This document shows, piece after piece, positions 26,178 through 34,337 of a stretch of 64,000 nt of DNA. The notes beneath the pieces were generated by a model. That model was not told the origin of the DNA and searched no databases. It saw nothing but the letters and a program-made list of their open reading frames with translations. The stretch's first letter is position 1, and every line of letters begins with the position of its first letter. The stretch is from contig NZ_BEGX01000077.1 of assembly GCF_002583555.1 (NCBI RefSeq), positions 114,132 through 178,131 on the forward strand, given 5' to 3'. The position numbers and the translations under genes are program-made. Source of the stretch: Pseudonocardia sp. N23. Its GTDB lineage: Bacteria > Actinomycetota > Actinomycetes > Mycobacteriales > Pseudonocardiaceae.

Positions 26178-27623
26178 TTGCGCGATCGTCCCGTGCTGCC
26201 GCGGTTGCGTGAGCGCTCGCCCGTGCACGGCCTGCGCCGCCGGGGCCTCGCTCCGCTGGAGGTGTTCGCGCAGTCGGTGTCGGGTGCCGCGCCGTCGGCC
26301 GCGATGGCGGCGACCCCGGCGATCGTCGCGGTGTCGGCGGGCGGCGGGACGGTGTGGTCGTTCGCGGTGGCGACGGGCCTCGCGCTGCTCGTCGCGAGCT
26401 GCATCGCCCGGTTCACCCGGCGGATGGCCGCGACCGGTGGGCTCTACAGCCTCACGGCCAAGGGCCTCAACCCCGGCGCCGCCTTCGCCAGCGGGGCGGC
26501 GCTGCTCGTCGGCTACGGGATGCTCGCCGCGGCGGCGCTCACCGGCGGCGCGACGTACCTCCAGGCGCTCGTCGCCCGGCTCGGGGGGTCGGTGTCGGTG
26601 CTGGTGCCGGTGGGTGCGGTCGTGGTCGTCGGGCTCGGCGCGGGCGCGCTGGCGCTGCGCGGCGTGCGGCTGTCGGCGCGGGTGGTGCTGCTCGTCGAGC
26701 TCGTGTCGATCACGTTGATGCTCGCGATCTTCGGGCTGCTGCTCGCCGCCCCACCCGCCGGACCCGAGCTGCCGCAACCGGATCCCGGTCTCGGCGGTGT
26801 CATCGCCGGCGTGCTGCCTGCGCTCGCGGCGTTCATCGGATTCGAGATCGCGACGGCACTCGGCTCCGAGGCACGCCGTCCGTTCCGCACGGTGCCCCGT
26901 GCCGTGACGTGGACGGCCGCCGTGTCGGGCCTGCTGTGCGTGTTCGCGGCGCAGACCCAGGTCGTCGGGTTCGCGTCCGTGCCGGGTGGGCTCGCCGCGC
27001 AGGACGCCCCGGTGCCGACCCTCGCCGCGGCCGGTGGCTGGCCCTGGCTCACCCCGCTGCTCGACCTCGGCCTCACGATGTCGTTCTTCGCCTGCGCGCT
27101 CGCGACCACGAACGCGCTGGCCCGGATCCTGTTCTCGCTCGCCCGCGACGGCGTCGCCCCGCGCGCCTTCGGCCGCACGCATCCCCGGTTCGCGACGCCG
27201 CACGTCGCGATCGCCGTCGTCGTGCCGGTGCTCGTCGTCGGGCTCGCGACGTGCATGGTGGCCGGGGTCGCGCTGGGGCCGCTGCTGGTGTTCCTGCTGA
27301 CCGTCGCCACGGGCGGTTTCCTCGTCGCCTACCTGCTGGTGTGCCTGGCCGCACCGGTGTTCCTGCGCCGCATCGGGGAGCTGACCTGGCCCGCCGTGGC
27401 CGCGACCTCGATCATCGTCCCGATCCTGCTCGCCGCGCTCGTCGCGTACGTCGTCGCCTCCGGCGGGACGCCGGTCGTCGCCGCGCTCGCCGCGCTCGCC
27501 GGTGCGGCCGTCACCTGGTTCGTGTGGGCGCGGGTGCGCAGACCCCGCGAGGTCGCGGCGATCGGCGTCTACGACGAGACCGTCGCCGCCGATGTCCTCG
27601 GCGACCCGGGCCGGGCCGCGTGA
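26178..27623 (+). CDS. APC-family permease
   Basis: A second APC carrier, 481 residues with about 12 hydrophobic spans. Visible blocks are LAPLEVFAQSVSGAAPSAAM near residue 24, ATGGLYSLTAKGLNPGAAF near residue 87, FIGFEIATALGSEARRPFRTV near residue 218 and LARDGVAPRAFGRTHPRF near residue 325. Start chosen as TTG because a strong GAGGAGG lies 5-6 bases upstream and homologous sequence begins close after it. Its stop overlaps the following regulator start (GTGA), so the pair is coupled. Substrate probably an amine or amino acid. Confidence 0.85.
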   Translation: MRDRPVLPRLRERSPVHGLRRRGLAPLEVFAQSVSGAAPSAAMAATPAIVAVSAGGGTVWSFAVATGLALLVASCIARFTRRMAATGGLYSLTAKGLNPGAAFASGAALLVGYGMLAAAALTGGATYLQALVARLGGSVSVLVPVGAVVVVGLGAGALALRGVRLSARVVLLVELVSITLMLAIFGLLLAAPPAGPELPQPDPGLGGVIAGVLPALAAFIGFEIATALGSEARRPFRTVPRAVTWTAAVSGLLCVFAAQTQVVGFASVPGGLAAQDAPVPTLAAAGGWPWLTPLLDLGLTMSFFACALATTNALARILFSLARDGVAPRAFGRTHPRFATPHVAIAVVVPVLVVGLATCMVAGVALGPLLVFLLTVATGGFLVAYLLVCLAAPVFLRRIGELTWPAVAATSIIVPILLAALVAYVVASGGTPVVAALAALAGAAVTWFVWARVRRPREVAAIGVYDETVAADVLGDPGRAA

Positions 27624-28375
27624 CCACGCCGCGGGACCCGCTCCCGCTCTCGGGCCGCCAGCCCCGCGCCGTCCGCAGCGCGCTCGCCGTCCTCGAGGAG
27701 GTCGTCGCCGCCGGACCCGGCGTCACCGCCAAGGAGATCTCCGCCGCGCTCAAGATGCCGCAGGCCACCACCTACCGGCTGCTCAACCTGCTGGTGGGGG
27801 AGGAGTACCTGGTCCGGCTGCCCGACCTGAAGGGGTTCGCGCTCGGCCGTCGCGCCGCCCGCCTGGCCGTCCCGGTGACGACGACCCCGCCGACGGCGGC
27901 CCGCGGCGTCGTCGACCATCTGCGCGGCCTCGTCCGCTGGGGGGTGCACCTCGCCGCGTTCGGGTCCGGGCAGGTGACGCTCGTCGACCCGGATCCGGAC
28001 CATCCGCCCAGCGACGCCGCGCTGCTCGCCCGCTACCCGCAGGTCTCCGCGCTCGGCAGGCTGCTGCTCGCCGACCAGCCCGAGTGGCGCGCCCTCGTCC
28101 GTGAGCTGCGGGTGTTCACCGAGCACACGGTGTCGTCGACGAGCGAGCTCGCCGTCCGCATCGACGAGGTCGCCCACGACGGCATCGCCCGGCAGTGCGG
28201 CGAGCTGCGCGCCGACCGGGGTTGCCTCGCCGTGCCCGTGCGGGCTCCGGGCGACGGGCGGCTCGTCGCCGGGCTGGCGTTGTCGGGCCCGGCGAGCCGG
28301 GTGGCCGACCCGAACACCGAGCTCGTCGCGCTGCTGCGCGAGCACGCCGACCGCCTCGGCCCGCTGCTGGCGTGA
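27620..28375 (+). CDS. IclR-like transcriptional regulator
   Basis: A 251-residue regulator. The N-terminus has a winged helix-turn-helix (AVRSALAVLEEVVAAGPGVT, then ISAALKMPQATTYRLLNLLV near residues 36-55); the rest looks like a reduced IclR effector domain (VHLAAFGSGQVTLVDPD, SALGRLLLA, RGCLAVPVRAPGDGRLVAGLAL). Translation is coupled to the upstream permease by a 4-base overlap, an arrangement often seen for local feedback control of transport. Likely targets are this operon and the divergent permease/amine oxidase unit. Confidence 0.78.
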   Translation: MTTPRDPLPLSGRQPRAVRSALAVLEEVVAAGPGVTAKEISAALKMPQATTYRLLNLLVGEEYLVRLPDLKGFALGRRAARLAVPVTTTPPTAARGVVDHLRGLVRWGVHLAAFGSGQVTLVDPDPDHPPSDAALLARYPQVSALGRLLLADQPEWRALVRELRVFTEHTVSSTSELAVRIDEVAHDGIARQCGELRADRGCLAVPVRAPGDGRLVAGLALSGPASRVADPNTELVALLREHADRLGPLLA

Positions 28376-28686
28376 GCCCACGGCTGGTCCGCCGAGCCCG
28401 GCGTCGGGACCGCGGGGCCTGCGGGGGCAGCCTCACGTCGAACTCGGCGCGCCCCCTGCCACTCGTATCGTGGGGAGTGAACCCAGAGCGTGGGAGCGCT
28501 CCGCCGCGCACCACGTGGCCTCGGCGATACGATGCGCAGCGTCACACGGGTTCGAATGACGACCGTGCCGGATCGGACGGCCCGCCGCCACCGCAGGCGT
28601 CCCGCTCCGTGGGCGTGGATCGCAGGCCCGTGGGCGTGGATCGCAGGCCCGTGGCGCGGAACGCAGGCGAGGACGTGGGTGAGCGC
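28376..28686 (+). other. 311-base gap between two IclR-type genes
   Basis: No gene recognised. It holds a separated inverted pair CGTATCG (28464-28470) and CGATACG (28525-28531), and ends with a 21-base tandem repeat just before the next IclR gene. The reading frame of that gene stays open through the repeats, so a start further upstream cannot be excluded. Confidence 0.5.
28607..28668 (+). repeat. Tandem 21-base repeat, two exact copies and one degenerate
   Basis: Unit CCGTGGGCGTGGATCGCAGG plus C at 28607-28627 and 28628-28648, then a 20-base degenerate copy at 28649-28668. Two complete units are identical. It lies 19 bases before the chosen IclR start; if translated in that frame it would give repeated VGVDRRP. 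It may be a regulator-binding array or slippage-prone DNA. Confidence 0.7.
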
Positions 28687-29550
28687 GTGAACGAGAACGT
28701 GGTCGACGGGACGGCCGAGGCGGGGGACGGCGACGAGCCCGCCGAAGGGCGGGCGGGGGAGAGCCGGGGCGCCGCCGCACCGTTGCTGGTGCTGCGCAAG
28801 ATCGTCCAGATCCTCGACGCGTTCTCCATCGAGTCCTCCGAGCTCGGGCTGCAGCAGATCACCCGCGCCACCGGGCTGCCCGCCAGCACCTGTCAGCGGC
28901 TGGTGCGCAACATGGTCGCCGAGGGCTTCCTCGACCGGGTCGACGACCGCTACCGGATCGGCATGGGTCTCGTGCAGCGGGCCGCGCCCGGCACCTTCGG
29001 GCTCGACCTCGTCGCCCTGTCGCGGCCGGTGCTGCAGGCGCTGCGCGACGAGACCGGTGAGACGGCCTGCCTCTACGTGCGCAGCGGTCCGTACCGGACC
29101 ATCGTGGCCCTCGCGGAGTCGCGCCACCCGGTGATGCGGCTGTTCGTCGTCGGCATGGTGATGCCGCTGCACGCCGGGTCGGCGGGCAAGGTGCTCATGG
29201 CCTGGGATCCGACCGCGCGCAAGGAGGCCGTCGGGCACGGGCTGGGCCGTTTCACCGACCACACGGTCGTCGACATCGACGTCCTCACCGCTCAGCTCGC
29301 CGACGTCCGCGACGCCGGGTTCGCTGCGAGCTTCGAGGAGCGCGACGCGGGCGCGGCGTCGATCAGTGCGCCGGTGTTCGGGCTGTCCGGCGAACTGGTG
29401 GCGGCGCTGGGGATCGGCGCACCGCTGCAGCGGCTCAACCCGGTCGACGTCGACCGGCTGGCCCCGGTCGTCGTCGACGCCGCCGCCGATGCGTCGCGGC
29501 GGCTGGGCTACCGCGCCGACCTCCACGCCGCGGTCGAGCGCACGGGCTGA
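28687..29550 (+). CDS. IclR-family transcriptional regulator
   Basis: A 287-residue regulator: helix-turn-helix with LGLQQITRATGLPASTCQRL near residues 54-73, then the effector domain (GETACLYVRSGPYRTIVAL, VMPLHAGSAGKVLMAW near residue 155, ERDAGAASISAPVFGLSGELVAALG near residue 220). It precedes the cupin/CMD/HIBADH-like operon in the same direction and probably regulates it. The start is uncertain: GTG 28687 is taken because upstream codons fall into the tandem repeat; GTG 28675 in the same frame is the alternative. The N-terminal ~35 residues are acidic and unconserved. Confidence 0.83.
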   Translation: MNENVVDGTAEAGDGDEPAEGRAGESRGAAAPLLVLRKIVQILDAFSIESSELGLQQITRATGLPASTCQRLVRNMVAEGFLDRVDDRYRIGMGLVQRAAPGTFGLDLVALSRPVLQALRDETGETACLYVRSGPYRTIVALAESRHPVMRLFVVGMVMPLHAGSAGKVLMAWDPTARKEAVGHGLGRFTDHTVVDIDVLTAQLADVRDAGFAASFEERDAGAASISAPVFGLSGELVAALGIGAPLQRLNPVDVDRLAPVVVDAAADASRRLGYRADLHAAVERTG

Positions 29551-29901
29551 GCCTGCGCGCTCGCGAGGCGGGGGGCGCTGTCCGCCTCCGTTCGACGATG
29601 CCGGCCCGGCCCGACCGGCCGGCGTGCCCTGCCCCGGGCTCGGTCCGCGCCGGACCGGCCCTCGCGGTCCGCGTCGTGGGATGTCCCGGGCCCGGTGTGC
29701 GACCGCCCGCGGGCGGTCGCCGGCCGGCGTGTTCGTCGCACCGGTGGGCCGGTGCCGGCCGCCCCCGCGGTCGATCCTGGTGTTCGGCTTCCCCTGAACC
29801 GGTCGGTCGTCGTGAGGTGCCTCCCGTTGCCCGGGCCAGGATTGTCGGACAGTCTGACAAGGCCGACCACGGCGGGCAGGCATGACGACGAGGAGGTCGA
29901 C
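29551..29901 (+). other. 351-base gap upstream of the cupin operon
   Basis: Very GC-rich with no credible gene on either strand. A possible promoter is TTGCCC (29827-29832) and CAGTCT (29850-29855), 17 bases apart, overlapped by an operator-like dyad at 29842-29860. Confidence 0.5.
29842..29860. promoter_or_regulatory. Operator-like dyad TTGTCGGAC-A-GTCTGACAA
   Basis: Nine-base arms with one mismatch around a single central base, 42 bases before the cupin start. TTGTC...GACAA dyads of this form are common for GntR- and some TetR/IclR-type regulators. The nearest regulator gene is the IclR at 28687-29550. It overlaps a possible -10 element, which would suit a repressor. Confidence 0.5.
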
Positions 29902-30297
29902 GTGGAGATCGTCAGGGGGCGGGCCCCGGAGGGCACCCCGACGCAGGTACGGGCCGACACGTTCACCGGGACGGTCTGGGGCGACCCGGTGCTGCCGGCC
30001 ACCGACGGCACGACGATCGGGTCGGTGACCTTCACCCCGGGCGCGCGGACGTTCTGGCACAGCCACACCGACGGGCAGCTGCTCGTCGTCACGGCTGGGC
30101 TGGGATGGGTGTGCACCGAGGGCGGCGCGCCGGAGGTCGTGCGCGCGGGTGACGTCGTCTGGGTGCCGCCGGGCGAGCAGCACTGGCACGGCGGCACCAC
30201 CGAGACGATCATGACCCATCTCGCGGTGTCGCTGGGCCCGACGGTCTGGGCCGACGAGGTGGCCCAGCACGACTACCTGTCCCGGGAGGGATCGTGA
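29902..30297 (+). CDS. Cupin-domain protein
   Basis: A 131-residue single cupin barrel. The metal-binding motif 1 is in TFWHSHTDGQLLVVTAGLG near residues 50-65 (HxH and the following residues) and motif 2 in GDVVWVPPGEQHWHGG near residue 83. Small cupins encoded next to carboxymuconolactone-decarboxylase-like proteins are common in aromatic and lactone catabolic operons and may be enzymes in their own right. Start GTG 6 bases after GGAGG. Overlaps the next gene by 4 bases. Confidence 0.82.
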   Translation: MEIVRGRAPEGTPTQVRADTFTGTVWGDPVLPATDGTTIGSVTFTPGARTFWHSHTDGQLLVVTAGLGWVCTEGGAPEVVRAGDVVWVPPGEQHWHGGTTETIMTHLAVSLGPTVWADEVAQHDYLSREGS

Positions 30298-30725
30298 GCG
30301 AGTTCGGACCGGGCAGTACCCATTGGGACGCAGGGCTCGCCGTGCGCCGCGACGTCGTCGGTGACGCGCACGTCGACCGGTCGATGGCGGCGGTGAGCGA
30401 GTTCTCCCGGCCTATCCAGGAGTTCGTGACCGGCGCGCTGTGGGGCGGGGTGTGGACCCGCGAGGGACTCGACCGGCGCACCCGCAGCCTGCTGACGATC
30501 GTCATGCTCACGGCGCTGAACCGGAACCACGAGCTGTCGGTGCACGTCCGCGGCGCGGTGCGCAACGGCTGCACCCACGAGGAGATCCAGGAAGCACTGT
30601 TGCAGACGGTCGCGTACTGCGGGGCGCCGGCGGCGCTGGAGGCGTTCCGGGTCGCGGAGAAGACACTCGGCGAGCTGTCCGACGACGACGTCGCGGCGGG
30701 GGACACGGCCCGGGAGAATCAGTGA
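30294..30725 (+). CDS. Carboxymuconolactone decarboxylase family protein
   Basis: A 143-residue AhpD-fold protein close to 4-carboxymuconolactone decarboxylase (PcaC): RRDVVGDAHVDRSM near residue 18, TRSLLTIVMLTALNR near residue 62, ELSVHVRGAVRNGCTHEEI near residue 80 and LLQTVAYCGAPAALEAF near residue 103. It lacks the CxxC of peroxidase-type AhpD, so decarboxylation or a related lactone reaction is more likely. Without other beta-ketoadipate genes nearby, assignment as PcaC itself is not safe. GTG start overlapping the cupin stop. Confidence 0.8.
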   Translation: MSEFGPGSTHWDAGLAVRRDVVGDAHVDRSMAAVSEFSRPIQEFVTGALWGGVWTREGLDRRTRSLLTIVMLTALNRNHELSVHVRGAVRNGCTHEEIQEALLQTVAYCGAPAALEAFRVAEKTLGELSDDDVAAGDTARENQ

Positions 30726-31606
30726 CCGGGCCGGCGCTGCCGTCCGTCGTCGGGTTCGTCGGCCTCGGACGCATGGGCGACCCGATGGCCCGTCACGTCG
30801 CTGCGGGCGGGGTCGCGGTCCGCGCGTTCGACGCCGACCCCGCGGCGCTGCGCCGCCTCGACGGTGTGGTGACGTCCGTCGGGTCGGTCGCCGAGGCGGC
30901 CGAGGGGATGCCGGTGGTGATCCTGATGCTGCCGGACTCCGACGTCGTCGACGCGGTCGTCGGCGACGGCCTGCTCGATGCGCTGGAGCCGGGCGCGGTG
31001 CTGGTGGACATGAGCTCGTCGGAGCCGCTGCGCACCCGGGAGCTGGCCGGACGTGTCGCCGACGCGGGTGCCGAGCTGGTGGACGCTCCCGTCTCGGGCG
31101 GGGTCCGCGGCGCCGAGGCGGCGACGCTCGCGATCATGGTCGGCGGTGACGAGGTCACCGCGCGGCGGTTGGGTCCGCTGCTCGCGTCGATGGGCCGGCC
31201 GCGCCGGGTCGGCGACGTCGGCGCGGGCCACGCGCTCAAGGCGCTCAACAACCTCATGTCGGCGGCCAACCTGCTGGCCGCGTCGGAGGCGCTGCTCGCG
31301 GGTCAGCGGTTCGGACTCGACCCCGCGGTGATGCTCGAGGTCGTCAACGGGGCGAGCGGGCGCAGCAACGGCACGGAGACGAAGTGGCCCGACCACGTGC
31401 TGCCGGGCACCTTCGGGTCCGGGTTCACCGCCGGCCTGATGGCCAAGGACGTCCGGATCGCGCTCGGCCTGATCGAGGCCACCGGGATCCGGGGCGGGGT
31501 GGCGGGCGAGGTCGTCGACCGTTGGCGGGCCGCGGTCGAGCTGCTCGGCCCGGCCGCCGATCACACCGAGATCGTCCGCTACCTGCAGCGGACGAGCGGG
31601 GAGTAG
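30722..31606 (+). CDS. 3-hydroxyisobutyrate-dehydrogenase-family NAD(P) oxidoreductase
   Basis: A 294-residue beta-hydroxyacid dehydrogenase: N-terminal Rossmann motif GFVGLGRMGDPMARHV near residue 10, substrate motif DAPVSGGVRGAE near residue 122 and the catalytic lysine in GHALKALNNLM near residue 172. It oxidises a 3-hydroxy acid to a semialdehyde or reduces a tartronate-semialdehyde-like compound. Third gene of the cupin operon, overlapping the CMD-like stop by 4 bases. It converges with the acyl-CoA synthetase gene 6 bases away. Confidence 0.83.
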   Translation: MTGPALPSVVGFVGLGRMGDPMARHVAAGGVAVRAFDADPAALRRLDGVVTSVGSVAEAAEGMPVVILMLPDSDVVDAVVGDGLLDALEPGAVLVDMSSSEPLRTRELAGRVADAGAELVDAPVSGGVRGAEAATLAIMVGGDEVTARRLGPLLASMGRPRRVGDVGAGHALKALNNLMSAANLLAASEALLAGQRFGLDPAVMLEVVNGASGRSNGTETKWPDHVLPGTFGSGFTAGLMAKDVRIALGLIEATGIRGGVAGEVVDRWRAAVELLGPAADHTEIVRYLQRTSGE

Positions 31607-31612
31607 GACCGC

Positions 31613-33298
31613 TCAGACCGCCCGGCGCACCCGCTCGGCGGCGTCCTCGGCGAGCGTGAGTCGGGTCAGCTTCCCGGTCCCGGTGCGCGGCAAGGCATCC
31701 ACCACGACGACCTCCCACGGCACCTTGTACCCGGCGATCGACGCCCGGCAGTGCTCACGCAGCTCCTGGCCGGTGGTGTGGGAGCCGGGCACCAGCGTCG
31801 CGAAGGCGACGACGACCTCCCCGCGGCCCGGGTGCGGAGCCCCGACGACCGCGACCTCGGCGACCGCGGGATGCCCGGACAGGAACCCCTCCACCTCGGC
31901 GGGCGCGACGTTGATGCCGTTGGTCTTGATCATGTCGGTGAGGCGGGCGCCGAACTCGACCCAGCCGTCGTCGCGGATCCTCAGCCGGTCGCCGGTGCGG
32001 TACCAGCCGTCGGCGGTGAGGGCCTTGGCGTTGTTGTCGGCGGTCTCGGCGTCGTCGCCGAGGTAGCCGCGCATGACCCGGCCGTGGACCTGCAGCTCCC
32101 CGAACTCGCCGACGCCCAGCACGGTCCCGGCGTCGTCGACGACGCGCAGCTCGTTGCCGGGCAGCGCCGGGCCCTGCGCCGTGAGCCGCATCTCCAGCGG
32201 GGCGTCGTGCGGGGTGACGCAGCAGTTCCCGTAGGTCTCGGTGGAGCCGTAGATGTTGCAGATGCCGGGGATGTCGAGGTCGTCGACGATGCGGCGCAGC
32301 TCGTCGGGCCGCCCGATCGAGAGGCCGGTGCGCAGCGTGGTGACGGCGCGGACCTGCTCGGCGACGCCGGCGAGCGCGTCGGCGAGGGTGGGGAGCAGGT
32401 AGGCGGCGGTGCAGCGGTGCTCGGCGAGCATCGCGGCGGTCGCGGCCGGCTCGAACTGGTCCTGCACCACCAGGCAGGCGCCGTGGGAGAACGTGGCGGG
32501 CAACGCGTTGGCGGCCCCGAAGCTCCAGAACAGCGGGGAGCCGAGCCACACCCGGTCGTCGGCGGTCAGGCCCATGCGTTCGCCGATGTGGAATCCGTTG
32601 ACGACGGTGTCGCGCTGGCGCAGCGGCACGGCCTTGGGGTGGCGCGTCGAGCCGGAGGTGTACAGGACGAATGCGGTGTCGCCGGGTTGCGCGGCGCAGA
32701 CGTCGGCGGGCGCGACATCGGTGAGCCCGGACCAGCGGCGGGCCCCGCGGGGGACGTCGGTGCCGGGATCGCGGTCGAGGACGACGACCTCGCGCAGCGC
32801 CGGGAACTCCACCGACGTCCAGTCGCCGGGGTCGGTGTCCCACAGCTGAGGCAGCAGCTCGCGCAGGGCGCCGAGGAGGTCGCTGGAGCGTACGGCCGCG
32901 TCCATGACCAGGACGGGCGCGTCGCAGGTCGCGAGCAGGTGGCGCAGGTCCCAGGCCTTCACCCAGGTGTTGACGGCGTCGACCCGTGCCCCGGTGCGCA
33001 TCGCGCCGAGCGTGGCGGCGAGCCATTCGGCGCTGTTGCCGGCGAGCAGCGCGACGGGTTCGCCCGGTCCGGCCCCGAGCCCGGCGAGTGCGGCGGCGGC
33101 ACGGCGGGCGGCGTCGTCGAGCTCGGCGTAGGTCCAGGCCGTCGCGGCGCCGGGCCCGCCTGCGACGACGGCGGGCGCGTCCGGGGTCGCGGCGGCGAGG
33201 TCGGCGACGAGTGCGGGCAGCGTTGCCGAGGCGGGCGGGGTCCCGGGATCGGGCACGTGTCCTCCGATGGGATCGGGCATTCCGAGGGGATCGGGCAC
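31613..33298 (-). CDS. AMP-forming acyl-CoA synthetase / acid-CoA ligase
   Basis: Activates a carboxylic acid to its CoA thioester through an acyl-adenylate. About 561 residues of the ANL superfamily: P-loop LYTSGSTRHPKAVPL near residue 210, YGSTETYGN near residue 330, hinge aspartate region GWYRTGDRLRIRDDGW near residue 425 and catalytic lysine in PRTGTGKLTR near residue 542. The start is ambiguous: three in-frame start codons (33298 GTG, 33280 ATG, 33256 GTG) each precede the codons for PDP; the last has the best ribosome-binding site (GGAGG). It follows the IclR gene by 4 bases if 33298 is used. Confidence 0.88.
   Translation of the reverse strand: MPDPLGMPDPIGGHVPDPGTPPASATLPALVADLAAATPDAPAVVAGGPGAATAWTYAELDDAARRAAAALAGLGAGPGEPVALLAGNSAEWLAATLGAMRTGARVDAVNTWVKAWDLRHLLATCDAPVLVMDAAVRSSDLLGALRELLPQLWDTDPGDWTSVEFPALREVVVLDRDPGTDVPRGARRWSGLTDVAPADVCAAQPGDTAFVLYTSGSTRHPKAVPLRQRDTVVNGFHIGERMGLTADDRVWLGSPLFWSFGAANALPATFSHGACLVVQDQFEPAATAAMLAEHRCTAAYLLPTLADALAGVAEQVRAVTTLRTGLSIGRPDELRRIVDDLDIPGICNIYGSTETYGNCCVTPHDAPLEMRLTAQGPALPGNELRVVDDAGTVLGVGEFGELQVHGRVMRGYLGDDAETADNNAKALTADGWYRTGDRLRIRDDGWVEFGARLTDMIKTNGINVAPAEVEGFLSGHPAVAEVAVVGAPHPGRGEVVVAFATLVPGSHTTGQELREHCRASIAGYKVPWEVVVVDALPRTGTGKLTRLTLAEDAAERVRRAV
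33245..33297 (-). repeat. Three copies of GGGATCGGGCA at alternative start codons of the acyl-CoA synthetase gene
   Basis: Copies at 33245-33255, 33269-33279 and 33287-33297, spaced 24 and 18 bases (both multiples of three). On the minus strand each covers a start codon followed by CCC GAT CCC (PDP). It suggests duplication of the translation start region. Confidence 0.65.
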
Positions 33299-33302
33299 GA
33301 GG

Positions 33303-34067
33303 TCAGCCGGCGTCGGCCGTGGCGGCACCGGCCGGGTCGGCGAGTTCGGCCTCGATCGCCGTCGACGTGGCGTGCATGGCGTCGGTGACCTCGCCGAGGC
33401 GGCGTGCGGGCAGCGTCGTCCGCAGCGCGGAGACGTGGACGGCCGCGACGACGGTGCCGCCGGGGTCGCGGACGGCGGTCGCGAGGCCGACGACGCCGCG
33501 GATGCTCTCGCCGCGGCTGATGCTGACGCCGCGACTGCGGATGCCTGCGAGGTCGCGGTCGAGCTCGGCGGGGGAGGTGCGGGTCTGCGGGGTGAGGGCC
33601 GGGCGCGGTTTGCGGAGCATGGCGTCGGCGACCTCGGGCCGGTACGCGGCGAACAGCTTGCCGACGGCGGTGCTGTGCAGGTGCAGGCTGCGTCCGAGGG
33701 GGATGTCGAGGTTGACGTGCTGGCGCCCGGCGTGGCGCGACACGTAGACGATGCGGCTTCCCGTGGCGACGGCGAGGTAGGTGTCGAAGCCGGTGCGGTC
33801 GGCGAGCACGTCGAGGTGCGGTGCGGCGATGCGGCGGACGGCGACGCTGTCGAGCACGCCGATGGCGGTGCGGATGGCGCGCGGGCCGAGACCGTAGCGG
33901 CGCCCGGACAGGTGCAGGGTCTTGGCCTCGACCATGGCGCGCAACAGGTCGTGGGTGCTCGACAGGGGCAGGTCGAGTCGGGCGCTCAGCTCGGAGACGG
34001 TGCCCGGTCCGTGCGCGGCGAGGTGGTCGACGATGTCGAAGATGCGGCCGAGGCGCCGACTGTCCAC
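33303..34067 (-). CDS. IclR-family transcriptional regulator
   Basis: A 254-residue regulator: HTH with VSELSARLDLPLSSTHDLLR near residues 24-43, effector domain with FDTYLAVATGSRIVYVSRHAG, LGRSLHLHSTAVGKLFAAY near residue 125 and SIRGVVGLATAVRDPGGTVVAAVHVS near residue 190. The GTG start has GGAG 8 bases upstream. It is divergent from the liv operon across 392 bases that contain a consensus-like promoter with a perfect 11-bp dyad at the start point, the best candidate for its operator. The acyl-CoA synthetase gene follows it directly. Confidence 0.86.
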   Translation of the reverse strand: MDSRRLGRIFDIVDHLAAHGPGTVSELSARLDLPLSSTHDLLRAMVEAKTLHLSGRRYGLGPRAIRTAIGVLDSVAVRRIAAPHLDVLADRTGFDTYLAVATGSRIVYVSRHAGRQHVNLDIPLGRSLHLHSTAVGKLFAAYRPEVADAMLRKPRPALTPQTRTSPAELDRDLAGIRSRGVSISRGESIRGVVGLATAVRDPGGTVVAAVHVSALRTTLPARRLGEVTDAMHATSTAIEAELADPAGAATADAG

Positions 34068-34306
34068 GGTGTGCTCCCGCGTCCGGGGCGGCCCCGGGCA
34101 GGGATGGCGGCGCCGCCTTCTTCGCCGACCCGTGTCCGTTTTCCGGGATCCCGAAGGGTCGGTCCCGCCCGAAGGTAGGTCGCGGCGGGCTGTGCGGACA
34201 AGGCGCTTTCGCGTTCACGGAGGAACGTGACGAGGTCGCGACGTGGGCTCAGAATCCGGCGCGCGCGATGGTCCGGGACGGTGCCGGACGAGCGTCCGGA
34301 CGGTCC

Positions 34307-34335
34307 TTGACGCACCCCGGGCCCGCCGCTAGCTT
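34307..34335 (+). promoter_or_regulatory. Predicted housekeeping-sigma promoter of the liv operon
   Basis: TTGACG (34307-34312), a 17-base spacer, then TAGCTT (34330-34335), which fits the actinobacterial TTGAC / TAnnnT pattern. The predicted start is near 34342, inside the left arm of the adjacent dyad. Confidence 0.65.
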
Positions 34336-34337
34336 CT

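Noticed and set aside
28464..28531. CGTATCG...CGATACG as a regulatory dyad
   Set aside because: The arms are 7 bases and separated by 54 bases, so chance is a sufficient explanation.
30294..30725. Complete beta-ketoadipate (pca) pathway
   Set aside because: Only CMD-like, CatC-like and enol-lactonase-like members are scattered here; no protocatechuate dioxygenase, cycloisomerase or succinyl-CoA transferase genes are present.
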